A DNA stretch of 64,000 nt, from NCBI GenBank assembly GCA_030148505.1, contig JASBTI010000012.1, forward strand, positions 176,371 through 240,370, in the 5' to 3' direction. The DNA comes from Rhodanobacter sp. (lineage in GTDB: Bacteria; Pseudomonadota; Gammaproteobacteria; Xanthomonadales; Rhodanobacteraceae). Under the pieces are notes generated by a model, which did no database searches, was not told the origin of the DNA, and saw nothing but the letters and a program-made list of their open reading frames with translations. The translations under genes and the position numbers were made by a program. Below, piece by piece: positions 1 through 8,424 of the stretch; position 1 is the stretch's first letter, and each line of letters starts with the position of its first letter.

Positions 1-77
1 ACATCGATCGCGGTTACGAGAACATCGAAGAAAAACTCGGCGTGCTCGGTGCAAAAATCCGTCGGTTGCCGAACTGA
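1..77 (+). CDS. murA: UDP-N-acetylglucosamine 1-carboxyvinyltransferase MurA, C-terminal end
   Basis: Only the last 24 codons are in the window, read from base 3 to the TGA at 75-77. The peptide contains IDRGYENIEEKLGVLGAKI, which matches the conserved MurA C-terminus (the E. coli enzyme ends with a very similar IDRGYERIE segment). MurA transfers enolpyruvate from PEP to UDP-GlcNAc in the cytoplasm, the first committed step of peptidoglycan synthesis. The gene runs in from the left edge, so its start and catalytic residues cannot be judged. Identification rests on this short tail alone. Confidence 0.8.
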   Translation, partial: IDRGYENIEEKLGVLGAKIRRLPN

Positions 78-105
78 GGCCGCATCAACGCAAGGAGGGC
101 GTGCC

Positions 106-429
106 ATGACCTACTGGCGATTGCAGAACATTCCCGAGCTCCAGGCAGTGCTGCCGTCGCGCCAACGGCGCCTGTGGCGCGAGGCGGTGAGCCGCAGCAA
201 TACGGTAAAAGGAGCTCTCGCGTCGTTTCTGTTGTTTGGACTGGGCTTCCTGGGTAGCGATCTGACGGCGGGATACCTGGGACATGCGACCGGCTGGATT
301 CAGGTGGCTGCCACGCTGCTCGGCGTGTGGGTGGCTTACGGGGTCAACGCCTATGGGCTTATTCAGCCGCGCGCCCGGCGCTGGCTGCGCGCGCATGCCG
401 ACGCGCTGGATCGCTACGTCAGCGACTGA
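106..429 (+). CDS. Small two-helix membrane protein, function unknown
   Basis: A 107-residue protein. The ATG at 106 is chosen because a strong AAGGAGGG ribosome binding site lies 7 bases upstream; an in-frame start at 49 would overlap the end of murA. A basic N-terminal segment of about 45 residues is followed by two hydrophobic stretches (about residues 46-60 and 68-88) and a basic, Arg-rich tail, as expected for a small inner-membrane protein. I do not recognise a family. It lies 28 bases after murA and converges with the DUF3108 gene, leaving only 4 bases between the two stop codons. Confidence 0.6.
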   Translation: MTYWRLQNIPELQAVLPSRQRRLWREAVSRSNTVKGALASFLLFGLGFLGSDLTAGYLGHATGWIQVAATLLGVWVAYGVNAYGLIQPRARRWLRAHADALDRYVSD

Positions 430-433
430 GCAT

Positions 434-1141
434 TCACGGCCGGGTAAAGCTGACCAGCTTCATCACCAGGGTGCCGCCGTCGTGTTGTGACAGCTCTACC
501 GGCACCGGGTAGCGATCGGGGACGTACCAGGCACTGAAGCCGCGATCGGCATCGGTGCGGTCGATCCGCTCGGCCTGGAACGTTCCCGCCGGAACCTTGA
601 CGGTTTCCTTCGCGGATACCTCGAAGGTCTGGGTTTGTACCTCCTGCTTCACCGCCACGGGCAGGATGATGTGGCATTTGCCTTGGCGCAAGGCCAGCCC
701 CAGCGCCAAGGGCGTGGTATTGCGCTCGACGATGCCGGGGCTGGCGGGGTAGCTGTGATGCTCCTTGCCCTGCACCGTGGTCACCTTATTTTTCGACCAG
801 TCGACCCGCAAGTGGCTCTGCTTGTGCTTGATCGCCGCATTCAGCTGATAGTCGTAGCTGATCGCCTCGGGCAAATCGCCTCGCCAGCGAAATCGCGAGG
901 TCTGCCGGATACTGGCGCCGAGCAGGGCGGCGAGTCCGGCGGTACCCTGGATGTTTGTGTTGAAGATCCACACGCCCTGACCCTCGGCATGCAGGCTCAG
1001 GGTCGCCGCACCCATCGGCGCGCCGTTGCGGGTGACTTCGTAGCGGGCGGTGAAGTCGCTGAGCGGTGCGGCGAGTACGCGCTGGCCGGCGAGCAGTAAC
1101 CCAAGGCCGAACAACGAAGCGAGCAGGGTACGGGTAGTCAT
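434..1141 (-). CDS. DUF3108 domain-containing secreted protein
   Basis: A 235-residue protein starting MTTRTLLASLFGLGLLLAG, a clear Sec signal peptide ending near VLA-AP, so an exported (periplasmic) protein. The body (FTARYEVTRNGAPMGAATL... to the end) has the beta-rich pattern of DUF3108, a family of unknown function often found beside purN/purM in Xanthomonas relatives. The start at 1141 is used rather than the longer frame to 1264, because the extension would overlap the upstream purN gene and lacks a signal sequence. It begins 35 bases after the purN stop, so it is probably the last gene of a purM-purN-DUF3108 operon. No enzymatic role can be inferred. Confidence 0.75.
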   Translation of the reverse strand: MTTRTLLASLFGLGLLLAGQRVLAAPLSDFTARYEVTRNGAPMGAATLSLHAEGQGVWIFNTNIQGTAGLAALLGASIRQTSRFRWRGDLPEAISYDYQLNAAIKHKQSHLRVDWSKNKVTTVQGKEHHSYPASPGIVERNTTPLALGLALRQGKCHIILPVAVKQEVQTQTFEVSAKETVKVPAGTFQAERIDRTDADRGFSAWYVPDRYPVPVELSQHDGGTLVMKLVSFTRP

Positions 1142-1176
1142 GGGCCGAGTCTGCTGGGAGGAGGCTGAACCGGATG

Positions 1177-1845
1177 TCACTCGGCGTGCTGCAGGCCTTG
1201 CTCGCCGAGCACCAGTGGCGCTGTCAGGGCTTGCCCATCGAGCTGGGGTGCCTGGTTCTGCCATTGCAGGCGGCGCGTTGCCAGCAAGGCCAGCACCGCC
1301 GGCAGCAAACGGTGTTCATGCGATAGCAGGCGTTGCGCCAGACGGTCTTCGTCGTCTCCCGGCTGGATCGCCATGCGCGCTTGCGCAATCACCGGGCCGC
1401 CATCCAGTTCGGCGGTGACGAAATGCACGCTGGCACCGTGTTCCCGGTCACCGGCTTCCAGAGCACGACGATGGGTGTGCAAGCCCCGGTATTTGGGCAG
1501 CAGCGAGGGGTGGATGTTGATCATCCGACCGACCCAGGGCGCCAGGGTCTCGCCGTCAAGTATGCGCATGAAGCCGGCCAGTACCAGCAGTTCGGCGCCG
1601 CTGTCGGCGGTCCGCGTGAACAGGTCGCGATCAAAGGCGCGACGATCCGGATAGCTGCGGGGGGCAAGTGCCAGTGTGGGGATCCCGGCCGCTTCAGCCA
1701 GCCGCAAGGCGCCAGCAGTAGCCTTGTCACTGGCCACCAACACGAACTCTACCGGCAGTTCGCCGCGGCTACGGGCTTCGAGCAGCGCGGCCAGGTTGCT
1801 GCCGCGGCCTGACGCAAGCACGGCAACACGCATGGGTTGAGTCAT
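1177..1845 (-). CDS. purN: Phosphoribosylglycinamide formyltransferase PurN
   Basis: GAR transformylase, third step of de novo purine synthesis, using 10-formyltetrahydrofolate in the cytoplasm. The 222-residue protein shows the N-terminal VLASGRGSNLAALLEA phosphate-binding loop and the active-site block NIHPSLLPKYRGLHTHRRAL, with the family's catalytic Asn and His in this stretch, plus the downstream HFVTAELDGGPVIAQ motif. Two ATG codons in tandem (1848, 1845) and one at 1833 are possible starts; none has a strong ribosome binding site, so the exact start is uncertain by a few codons. It follows purM by 38 bases on the same strand, the same order as the E. coli purMN operon. Confidence 0.93.
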   Translation of the reverse strand: MTQPMRVAVLASGRGSNLAALLEARSRGELPVEFVLVASDKATAGALRLAEAAGIPTLALAPRSYPDRRAFDRDLFTRTADSGAELLVLAGFMRILDGETLAPWVGRMINIHPSLLPKYRGLHTHRRALEAGDREHGASVHFVTAELDGGPVIAQARMAIQPGDDEDRLAQRLLSHEHRLLPAVLALLATRRLQWQNQAPQLDGQALTAPLVLGEQGLQHAE

Positions 1846-1883
1846 CATGGTCAAGAGCAATCGTTAAGAACGGGAAGCGATGT

Positions 1884-2912
1884 TCAGCTGATGCGCACGC
1901 GTTCGTCGCCCGACGCCGTCACCACCTCGCCGATGATGGCGCTGGCCAGGCCGTGTCTTTCCAGCAAGGCCGATGCCGCCGACACGGCGTGATGCGGCAG
2001 GATCACGGTAAAGCCGATGCCACAGTTGAAGGTGCGCCACATTTCTTCGCGGGCCACCTGGCCCTCGCGCATCAACCAGTCGAACACCGGCGGTAGCGCG
2101 ATGGTGGCCGCATCCAGGGCGATACCCAGGCCGGCCGGCACCACGCGGATGATATTTTCCCGCAGCCCACCACCGGTAATATGGGCCATGCCGTGGACCG
2201 AGCCGACTTTGATCAAGTCCAGCATCGACTTGACGTAGATCGTGGTCGGGGCCATCAGCGCATCGGCCAGGGTCACGCCGTCGAGCTCGAGCTCCAGCGG
2301 GCTGCCGGCGCGATCGAGGATGCGGCGGATTAGCGAGTAACCATTGGAGTGCGGGCCGCTGGATGCCACCCCGAGGATCGCGTCGCCGGCCACGATCGCC
2401 TCGCCGGTGAGCATCTGCGATTTTTCCACCGCGCCGACGGTGAAGCCGGCCAGATCATACTCGCCCGGGGGATACATGTCGGGCATTTCGGCGGTTTCGC
2501 CGCCGATCAGCGCGCAACCCGCCAGCTCGCAGCCTTGGGCGATGCCCCCGACCACGGCTGCAGCGGTATCCACGTCGAGCTTGCCGGTGGCAAAATAGTC
2601 GAGAAAAAACAACGGTTCGGCGCCTTGCACCAGCACATCGTTGACGCACATGCCGACTAGGTCGATGCCGATCGTGTCGTGGCGACCCAGCATCTGCGCG
2701 AGCTTCAGCTTCGTGCCAACGCCGTCGGTGCCGGAGACCAGCACCGGCTCCCGGTAGCTTCCGCTGAGGTCGAACAAGCCGCCGAAGCCACCGAGTCCTC
2801 CCATCACCTCGGGACGGAAGGTGCGCTTGACCAAGGGCTTGATGCGTTCGACCAGGGCATTGCCGGCATCGATATCAACGCCAGCGGCGCGGTAGGTTAG
2901 GGCGTCAGACAT
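1884..2912 (-). CDS. purM: Phosphoribosylformylglycinamidine cyclo-ligase PurM
   Basis: AIR synthetase, an ATP-dependent step of purine biosynthesis. The 342-residue protein has normal family length, the N-terminal [15 protein letters not shown] segment, the [13 protein letters not shown] nucleotide-binding block, [11 protein letters not shown] and the C-terminal [11 protein letters not shown] motif. It heads the minus-strand purM-purN-DUF3108 operon. The 162-base gap upstream is shared with the divergent DUF2066-perM-hda operon, so promoters for both should lie at 2913-3074; I could not pick out a convincing box or PurR operator there. Confidence 0.95.
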   Translation of the reverse strand: MSDALTYRAAGVDIDAGNALVERIKPLVKRTFRPEVMGGLGGFGGLFDLSGSYREPVLVSGTDGVGTKLKLAQMLGRHDTIGIDLVGMCVNDVLVQGAEPLFFLDYFATGKLDVDTAAAVVGGIAQGCELAGCALIGGETAEMPDMYPPGEYDLAGFTVGAVEKSQMLTGEAIVAGDAILGVASSGPHSNGYSLIRRILDRAGSPLELELDGVTLADALMAPTTIYVKSMLDLIKVGSVHGMAHITGGGLRENIIRVVPAGLGIALDAATIALPPVFDWLMREGQVAREEMWRTFNCGIGFTVILPHHAVSAASALLERHGLASAIIGEVVTASGDERVRIS

Positions 2913-3074
2913 GGCAGGAAACCGGCAAAGAAATAACGGGCAAGTTTAGCAGTTTGCGGGGTGGTTGCAGGCCAGTAGCACCCCTCAACAGGCCATTTGC
3001 TACTGCTTTGATGGACGCTGGGGGCGCGATTGGGCAGACTTCGCGTGAGCTTTCCTCTCAAGATACCCATTGCC

Positions 3075-4058
3075 ATGCGCCTGCTTCAGCTGTTCTTCGT
3101 CACGTTGTTGCTGGGTTTTGTCGCGCTGCCGTCACTGCACGCGCAAAACCCCCCCTCGCCTTATACGGTCACCGTACCCGTGCCTGATACCAGTGATGCC
3201 CAGCGCAATCAGGCCTTTGCCACGGCATTGGGACAGGTGCTTACCCGGGTTGCGGGCGGCCAGGATCTGCGAAGCAACCCCGGCTATGTGGATGCCGTGC
3301 AGAACGCCGGTGCGCTGGTGCGTAAATATCAGTACCAGCGTACTGCCACGGGACTCAGCCTGGATGTGGATTTCGAACCCTCAGCAGTACGTCGCATGGT
3401 TTCCACGCTGGGCGTGGCCAGTGCCGGCGTGAAGCCACCCGTGCTGTTACTGGTCCAGGGCTCCGATGGTAGCCTCCTTGGGCGAACGGCCTTGGTCAGT
3501 CTGGCCTCGTCGGCAAAGGCCCGAGGCACGGAGGTCATTTACCCCGACGCGACGGGCTCGCTGGACCTGGACAAGGTAGCCGCAGCGGACCCGTCGGCAC
3601 TGGCGGCAATCAACCAGCGCTATCACACCGGCCTGGTCTTGGTGGGTAAATTGCATGGAGGCAGCGCTGACTGGACTCTGCTTTCCGGGGGGCAGTCGCA
3701 GCACTGGAAGAGCCAAGGGGTGAGCCAGGATATGTTGCTGAGCCAAGTCGGCGACAGCATGGTTGACCGCATTGGTCGGCAGCTCAATGTCATCGGCGTG
3801 GACGTCAACGATGGCAAGCTATGGGTCGGCGGGCTGCATTCGGCGCGCGACTATGTGGGACTGTTGTCAGTTTTGCGCGCGGACCCCTCGGTGCAGAAGG
3901 TGACCACGGTGCAGGCGCAGGACGACAGTGTGATGCTGGATGTCAAGGCGACGTTGCCGTTGAACAGCCTGGCAGCGAATCTTGCTGCCGGCGGCCACCT
4001 TTTGCTGCAGGACGGTACCCATCCAGGCGCCGATGTGAGTCTGCGTTGGTTGCCCTGA
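3075..4058 (+). CDS. DUF2066 domain-containing exported protein
   Basis: A 327-residue protein with a signal peptide (MRLLQLFFVTLLLGFVALPS, cleavage near LHA-QN). The mature part begins PSPYTVTVPVPDTSDAQRNQAFATALG, the characteristic start of DUF2066, and continues with GQVLTRVAGG and a C-terminal repeat-like half. DUF2066 genes commonly stand between purM and perM/hda in gammaproteobacteria, which is the arrangement here. The ATG at 3075 is preferred over the longer frame from 3030 because it begins the signal peptide. Function is unknown; an envelope location is inferred from the signal. Confidence 0.75.
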   Translation: MRLLQLFFVTLLLGFVALPSLHAQNPPSPYTVTVPVPDTSDAQRNQAFATALGQVLTRVAGGQDLRSNPGYVDAVQNAGALVRKYQYQRTATGLSLDVDFEPSAVRRMVSTLGVASAGVKPPVLLLVQGSDGSLLGRTALVSLASSAKARGTEVIYPDATGSLDLDKVAAADPSALAAINQRYHTGLVLVGKLHGGSADWTLLSGGQSQHWKSQGVSQDMLLSQVGDSMVDRIGRQLNVIGVDVNDGKLWVGGLHSARDYVGLLSVLRADPSVQKVTTVQAQDDSVMLDVKATLPLNSLAANLAAGGHLLLQDGTHPGADVSLRWLP

Positions 4059-4136
4059 CGCCGCGGTCAGGGCCGATGGCGAGACCGTGGCGTGGGTCGT
4101 CCTGGTCAGGTCGGTCGATACCACTGTTTTACCGGT

Positions 4137-5309
4137 ATGAGCATTTCGATGACAAATGACACCTCCCGGCGCTGGCAGATGTTCGCCATCGCGATGGTCG
4201 TCGGCTATCTCCTCTGGCTATTGGCGCCAGTGCTGATGCCGTTTGCTGCGGCTGCTACGCTGGCTTATCTGGGCGATCCGTTTGCCGATCGACTGGAGCG
4301 GCTCGGGTTGAGCCGCCTATGGGCGACCAGTGTGGTTTTCCTATTCATGTTTCTGGCGTTGACAGGCATCCTGCTGCTGTTGATCCCGCTGATTTCGCGA
4401 CAGATCGAAAATCTGATCGGCAATTTGCCGCATTACATGGAATGGGCTCAGCACACGGCATGGCCCTGGGTGCAGGGGACACTGCACCTCGATCCGCGGA
4501 TGTTCGACAGTGCACGCCTGATGACGGCGATCAAGGACCATATCAACTCGATCGGAGGTGTGGCCGGCGTCGTGCTTGGCAAGGTCTCGAGCTCCAGCGT
4601 AGGTATCGTGTTGTGGATGACCAATCTGGTACTGATTCCGGTGGTTGCGTTCTATCTGTTGCGTGACTGGGATCGTCTGGTGGCGACCATTGACCGTATA
4701 TTGCCGCGTTCGATCCAGCCGACGATCGCCCATCTGGCCGATGAGTCGGACAAGGTGCTCGGCGCCTTTGTGCGCGGCCAATTGCTGGTGATGCTGGCGC
4801 TGGGCGTGTTCTATGGTGCCGGCTTGTCGATGGTCGGACTGTCGGTCGGATTGCTGATCGGCGTCGTCGCCGGGCTGCTCAGTTTCGTACCGTACCTTGG
4901 CTTCATCATCGGTTTCGGTGCGGCCCTGGTGGCGGTGCTGGTGCAGTACGGCGACTGGCCGCACCTGCTGCTGGTGTGCGGAGTATTCGTGGTGGGCCAG
5001 TTGCTTGAGGGGTATGTGCTAGTACCTAAGCTGGTGGGCGACAAGATCGGCTTGCATCCGGTGGCGGTGATATTCGCCGTGATGGCCGGCGGATATCTGT
5101 TTGGCTTCCTCGGCGTCTTGCTGGCGTTGCCTGCTGCTTCGGTCATCATGGTGCTGCTGCGCTACCTTCTCGATCAATACCAGCACAGTGGTCTTTACAC
5201 CGGCGGGGAGCGGGAGGGTCCGCAGATCCTCGACCGTGACGGCGTCGTCGTTGAGCCCGATCCGGAGATACCCGGCACTGCTTCCAGGGACGATCACGAA
5301 ACATCATGA
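4137..5309 (+). CDS. AI-2E transporter (PerM/YhhT) family membrane protein
   Basis: A 390-residue multi-pass inner-membrane protein. About eight hydrophobic segments are visible, including the family-typical motifs LAPVLMPFAAAATLAYL near the N-terminus, GQLLVMLALGVFYGAGLSMVG, a LSFVPYLGFIIGF hairpin and KIGLHPVAVIFAVMAGGYLFG. Members export small molecules or ions (TqsA, AI-2; others Na+/H+ exchange); the substrate here cannot be told. The start could be 4137 or 4149; neither has a strong Shine-Dalgarno sequence. The stop overlaps the hda start by 4 bases (ATGA), so the two are translationally coupled, as is common in this gene order. Confidence 0.85.
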   Translation: MSISMTNDTSRRWQMFAIAMVVGYLLWLLAPVLMPFAAAATLAYLGDPFADRLERLGLSRLWATSVVFLFMFLALTGILLLLIPLISRQIENLIGNLPHYMEWAQHTAWPWVQGTLHLDPRMFDSARLMTAIKDHINSIGGVAGVVLGKVSSSSVGIVLWMTNLVLIPVVAFYLLRDWDRLVATIDRILPRSIQPTIAHLADESDKVLGAFVRGQLLVMLALGVFYGAGLSMVGLSVGLLIGVVAGLLSFVPYLGFIIGFGAALVAVLVQYGDWPHLLLVCGVFVVGQLLEGYVLVPKLVGDKIGLHPVAVIFAVMAGGYLFGFLGVLLALPAASVIMVLLRYLLDQYQHSGLYTGGEREGPQILDRDGVVVEPDPEIPGTASRDDHETS

Positions 5310-6004
5310 CTGCGCAGCTGCCGCTTGCCTTGCGCTGGCCACGTCGCCAGCGTTTCCAACACTTTCATCCGGGCGCCAATGCGGCCGCACTGGCCGCAGT
5401 CCAGGCCGTGGCCGGCGACGTCCACGCGCCGTGGGTCTATCTTCATGGACCATCAGGCTGCGGTCGAAGCCACTTGCTGATGGCGGCGTGCCAGGCTTCG
5501 ACATCCCGCGTGCAATACCTGCCCTTGGCAAAACTTGACGACCCCGCGGCTGCCATTCGTGGGGTTGCCGGTGGCGAGCTGCTGGCGCTGGACGATCTTG
5601 GTGTCATCGCCGGCAATCACGCTGCGGAACATGCCTTGTTCGACCTTTACAACCGCGCTCGCGCTGAAGGCAGCGCCCTGCTGTTTTCTGCTGACGCGGC
5701 GCCCGCGGAGCTCGGACTCGTGCTTCCCGATCTGCGTTCGCGCCTCGCGGCATGCGCGCGATTTGTACTGAGACCACTCGGTGATGACGATCGGCGTGTG
5801 GTCCTGAAACTTCGGGCGGCCTCGCGGGGCATCGAGCTGGAGGATGCCGTACTCGACTGGCTGTTCGCCCGTTATGCGCGCGATCTCGGCGCATTGCTCG
5901 ATTTGCTGGACCGGCTCGATGCCGCATCACTGGCGGCGCAGCGGCGAATTACCGTGCCGTTTCTACGCGGGGTGCTGCGTGAAGCGGGCGAAGCGGGTCC
6001 TTGA
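5306..6004 (+). CDS. hda: DnaA regulatory inactivator Hda
   Basis: A 232-residue AAA+ family protein homologous to DnaA domain III. With the DNA-loaded sliding clamp it stimulates hydrolysis of DnaA-bound ATP after initiation. The N-terminus QLPLALRWPRRQRFQHF carries the QLxL-type clamp-binding motif at residues 4-7. The Walker A region reads HGPSGCGRSHLL (about residues 47-58): the usual Lys is replaced by Arg, as often happens in Hda proteins of this group. LLALDDLG is the Walker B segment. It overlaps the perM-type gene by 4 bases and closes the operon. Confidence 0.9.
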   Translation: MTAQLPLALRWPRRQRFQHFHPGANAAALAAVQAVAGDVHAPWVYLHGPSGCGRSHLLMAACQASTSRVQYLPLAKLDDPAAAIRGVAGGELLALDDLGVIAGNHAAEHALFDLYNRARAEGSALLFSADAAPAELGLVLPDLRSRLAACARFVLRPLGDDDRRVVLKLRAASRGIELEDAVLDWLFARYARDLGALLDLLDRLDAASLAAQRRITVPFLRGVLREAGEAGP

Positions 6005-6312
6005 GCATTGCGGTCGTCAACCATGGCGCTGGCAGCCAGGGTATTGTCGATACCTCTGTCGGAGACGGCGACGCAGTGCGCGAGGCTTTTACATGCTGCC
6101 GTCAGTCCATGCACTCTCGAGCCGTGCAGGGCAAAGGCCTTGCTAAGGACCCCGTGCTAAAATTCTGCTCTTTCTTCTATCCTGATTTTCATCGCGGCGC
6201 CCTGGGCTAGTCCGGAGGATCCGGAGTCAACCATGCCGCCGGCCCACGTGGTCACGTGTCACATACCCAACACGCCAATAACACGGTTACCACGCCTCGA
6301 GTACTCATTAAG
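6005..6312 (+). other. Intergenic stretch between hda and the LAB_N gene
   Basis: About 308 bases without a convincing gene. A 69-codon frame (6001-6210) begins at a TTG overlapping the hda stop but has no recognisable family or ribosome binding site. The sequence TCCGGAGGATCCGGA near 6212-6226 is a short inverted repeat, and GTGCTAAAATTC near 6157 could be a -10-like box, but no matching -35 element is seen. A promoter for the 6313 gene is expected somewhere in this gap. Confidence 0.3.
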
Positions 6313-6588
6313 ATGTCATTGGATAGCACTTTTTTCTGGTTGTTGGTGGGGTTTACCGGGCAGGCACTTTTCGGCGTACGTTTTTTCGTCCAGTGGCTGT
6401 ACAGCGAGTCGCGGGCAAAGAGCGTGATTCCCCCGATATTCTGGTATTTCAGCATCGCCGGTGGCGTTGTCCTGTTGTCGTATGCGATTCACCGCCGTGA
6501 CCCGGTATTCATCGTGGGAGAGTCCTTGACCTTGCTGATTTTCCTGAGGAATCTTCATCTCATTCGCCGAAGCTCGGACAGGGGGTGA
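6313..6588 (+). CDS. Lipid-A-disaccharide synthase N-terminal (LAB_N) domain protein, copy 1
   Basis: A 91-residue, three-helix membrane protein: FFWLLVGFTGQALFGVRFFV, then QWLYSESRAKSVIPPIFWYFS, then a final helix ending DPVFIVGESLTLLIFLRNLHL. The Q-W-L-Y-S-E motif and the IxxRDPVFIVG block define the LAB_N domain, named from a fusion to LpxB; stand-alone copies are usually beside ArnT/GT39-type lipid A sugar transferases, as here. A longer frame starting with GTG at 6256 is possible, but the hydrophobic start favours the ATG at 6313. A second, related copy lies at 10351-10632, so the GT39 and amidotransferase genes are bracketed by two LAB_N genes. Confidence 0.75.
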   Translation: MSLDSTFFWLLVGFTGQALFGVRFFVQWLYSESRAKSVIPPIFWYFSIAGGVVLLSYAIHRRDPVFIVGESLTLLIFLRNLHLIRRSSDRG

Positions 6589-6694
6589 TCGACGATGTTC
6601 ACGTTTCCAAAAGCGCTGTCGACTCGTGTCGATCAAGTACAGCGATATTGTTTTCGCGCGCCGTCCTGGTCGGACATGACGCTTCCCCAGACGC

Positions 6695-8230
6695 ATGGTA
6701 AAAACCGCTATGACAAATGACGCCAGCGCGCGCCTGTCGGGTTCCTTTTGCCGGGGGAAGCTTGCGCCTTACATTTGGCTGACATGCCTGTTGCTGTTGC
6801 TCGGTTTCGCCTTTCAGGGGACGCGGGCCGTCTGGAGCACCGATGAAGGGCGCTATACCGAGAACGCCTTGCAGATGATTTACTCCGGTGACTATCTGGT
6901 CCCGGCCTACAGTGCCGACCGGATGAATTTCACCAAGCCGCCGATGCACTACTGGGCGATCGCCGCCTCGGTGAATGTGTTTGGGCACAATACCTGGGCG
7001 GTAAGGACGCCGAATGCGCTGGCATTCGTGCTGACCGCGCTGATGCTCTGTCTCATGGGCCGGCTGTTCATCCCCGAGAAGCCGTGGCTGCCGGGGCTGA
7101 TCTATGGCTGCTCGCTGGCCCCGTTCATCGCCGCCAATGTGGTCAGTACCGACACCTTGTTGACGTTTTTCGAGGCGTTGGCGCTGCTCGGTTTCGTGTA
7201 CGCCGAGTTCGGTGGGCAGGCCGCGTCGCGCCGCAACTATATCCGCCTGATGTGGGCGGGATTCGGCTTCGCATTTCTTACCAAGGGTCCGCCCGGTTTG
7301 TTGCCGCTGCTGGCCATCGTTCCCTTCATGGTGAAGCGTGATGGATGGCGCTCGCTCGGTCGCGTTTTTTCTCCCTCGGGATTGGCCGTATTCCTGGTCA
7401 CCGGTTTCTCCTGGTATCTGGTAGTCATCCTGCATCATCCGTGGTTGCTCCACTACTTTCTCTATTACGAGGTCTACGACCGCATCTTCACGGCAACCCA
7501 TAACCGCAGTCCGCAGTGGTACGGCTGGATGACGACGTACGGGCCGGCATTTATCGTGGGGACCATGCCATGGTGGCTTTCGCTGTTTCGCGGCATGCGT
7601 TCGGTGGCCTCGCTACAGCGGCTGCGACAATGGTGGCACGCGCCGGGGCCGCGGCTTTTCCTGCTGTTGTGGTTCCTGATTCCGCTGATCGTCTTCTGTA
7701 CCTCCCGCTCGCGCCTGCCGGTGTACGTGCTGCCCTTGTTCATGCCGTTGTCGCTGATGATTGCGATCAAACTGCAGCACCGGGTCAATCTCACCTTGAC
7801 CCGTCAACGGCTGCTGCTTGGGGTGTGGGTGTTGTGCCTGATCGCCCTGAAGGCTGGTGTCGGTATCTACGTGCACCCCGCGTCGGACAACCGCTTGCGC
7901 GCGGAACAACTGGCTGCGGTTACCGGAAATACCAGCTATTCCGCCCTGGTCTTCGTCGAGGACACCGCCGTCGATGTCGGCATCGAGGAGCACACCCCCT
8001 GGGGGATGCGGCTGTACATCGACAAGCCGATCTTTGGTATCGCATGGCGCAAGCCCGGCAGTGCGGAGCAGTTGTGCCGCCTGATGCACAGCAACGCGAC
8101 GTTGCTTTACGCGGTCGAAAATGGCGTTGACAGCGCGGCCTTGGAAACTGCCATGCGCAAGTGTTCGCCGCATGAGGTCAGGCACGTGGGGACATGGCGC
8201 GACTATTCCCTTGAAGTTTCCCGTAACTGA
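6695..8230 (+). CDS. ArnT-like GT39 family glycosyltransferase
   Basis: A 511-residue integral membrane protein with about 12 hydrophobic segments. The first periplasmic loop contains TRAVWSTDEGRYTENALQM, with the acidic DE pair typical of ArnT/PMT-type GT-C enzymes, followed by NFTKPPMHYWAIA, the conserved KPP motif. These enzymes transfer a sugar from a polyprenyl-phosphate donor to lipid A, another lipid or protein on the periplasmic side. The acceptor cannot be deduced. The soluble C-terminal tail is short. The ATG at 6695 is used; 6710 is an alternative. The stop codon overlaps the start of a 64-codon frame (TGATG at 8228), which in turn touches the asparagine synthase-like gene. Confidence 0.85.
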   Translation: MVKTAMTNDASARLSGSFCRGKLAPYIWLTCLLLLLGFAFQGTRAVWSTDEGRYTENALQMIYSGDYLVPAYSADRMNFTKPPMHYWAIAASVNVFGHNTWAVRTPNALAFVLTALMLCLMGRLFIPEKPWLPGLIYGCSLAPFIAANVVSTDTLLTFFEALALLGFVYAEFGGQAASRRNYIRLMWAGFGFAFLTKGPPGLLPLLAIVPFMVKRDGWRSLGRVFSPSGLAVFLVTGFSWYLVVILHHPWLLHYFLYYEVYDRIFTATHNRSPQWYGWMTTYGPAFIVGTMPWWLSLFRGMRSVASLQRLRQWWHAPGPRLFLLLWFLIPLIVFCTSRSRLPVYVLPLFMPLSLMIAIKLQHRVNLTLTRQRLLLGVWVLCLIALKAGVGIYVHPASDNRLRAEQLAAVTGNTSYSALVFVEDTAVDVGIEEHTPWGMRLYIDKPIFGIAWRKPGSAEQLCRLMHSNATLLYAVENGVDSAALETAMRKCSPHEVRHVGTWRDYSLEVSRN

Positions 8231-8424
8231 TGTCGCTCGAAGATTGGCTATTCGAGTGCGCCCGCAGGGACCGGTTTCCGGACTCGAAGGTTGTCGACCA
8301 AGGGCGAGAAGGCAACCGTAGGCCGTTATCGCCATCGTCTCCCGGCACCTTGCCGGCCATGCCGGCTGCAGGCATCGTCCGGAGGGAAAGGATTGGACTG
8401 ATGCAGCATAGGCGACAGTACTGA
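8230..8424 (+). CDS. Candidate small protein of 64 residues
   Basis: This frame exactly fills the gap between the GT39 and amidotransferase genes. Its ATG overlaps the upstream TGA (TGATG at 8228-8232) and its own TGA overlaps the downstream ATG (TGATG at 8422-8426), the pattern of translationally coupled genes. The peptide begins MSLEDWLFECARRDRFPDSK and is basic, Pro/Arg-rich and without membrane segments. I recognise no family, and a GC-rich intergenic region can produce such frames by chance. Reported because of the precise double coupling. Confidence 0.3.
   Translation: MSLEDWLFECARRDRFPDSKVVDQGREGNRRPLSPSSPGTLPAMPAAGIVRRERIGLMQHRRQY

Noticed and set aside
6001..6210. 69-codon frame after hda
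   Set aside because: Starts at a TTG overlapping the hda stop, but no homology and no Shine-Dalgarno; listed only in the gap description.
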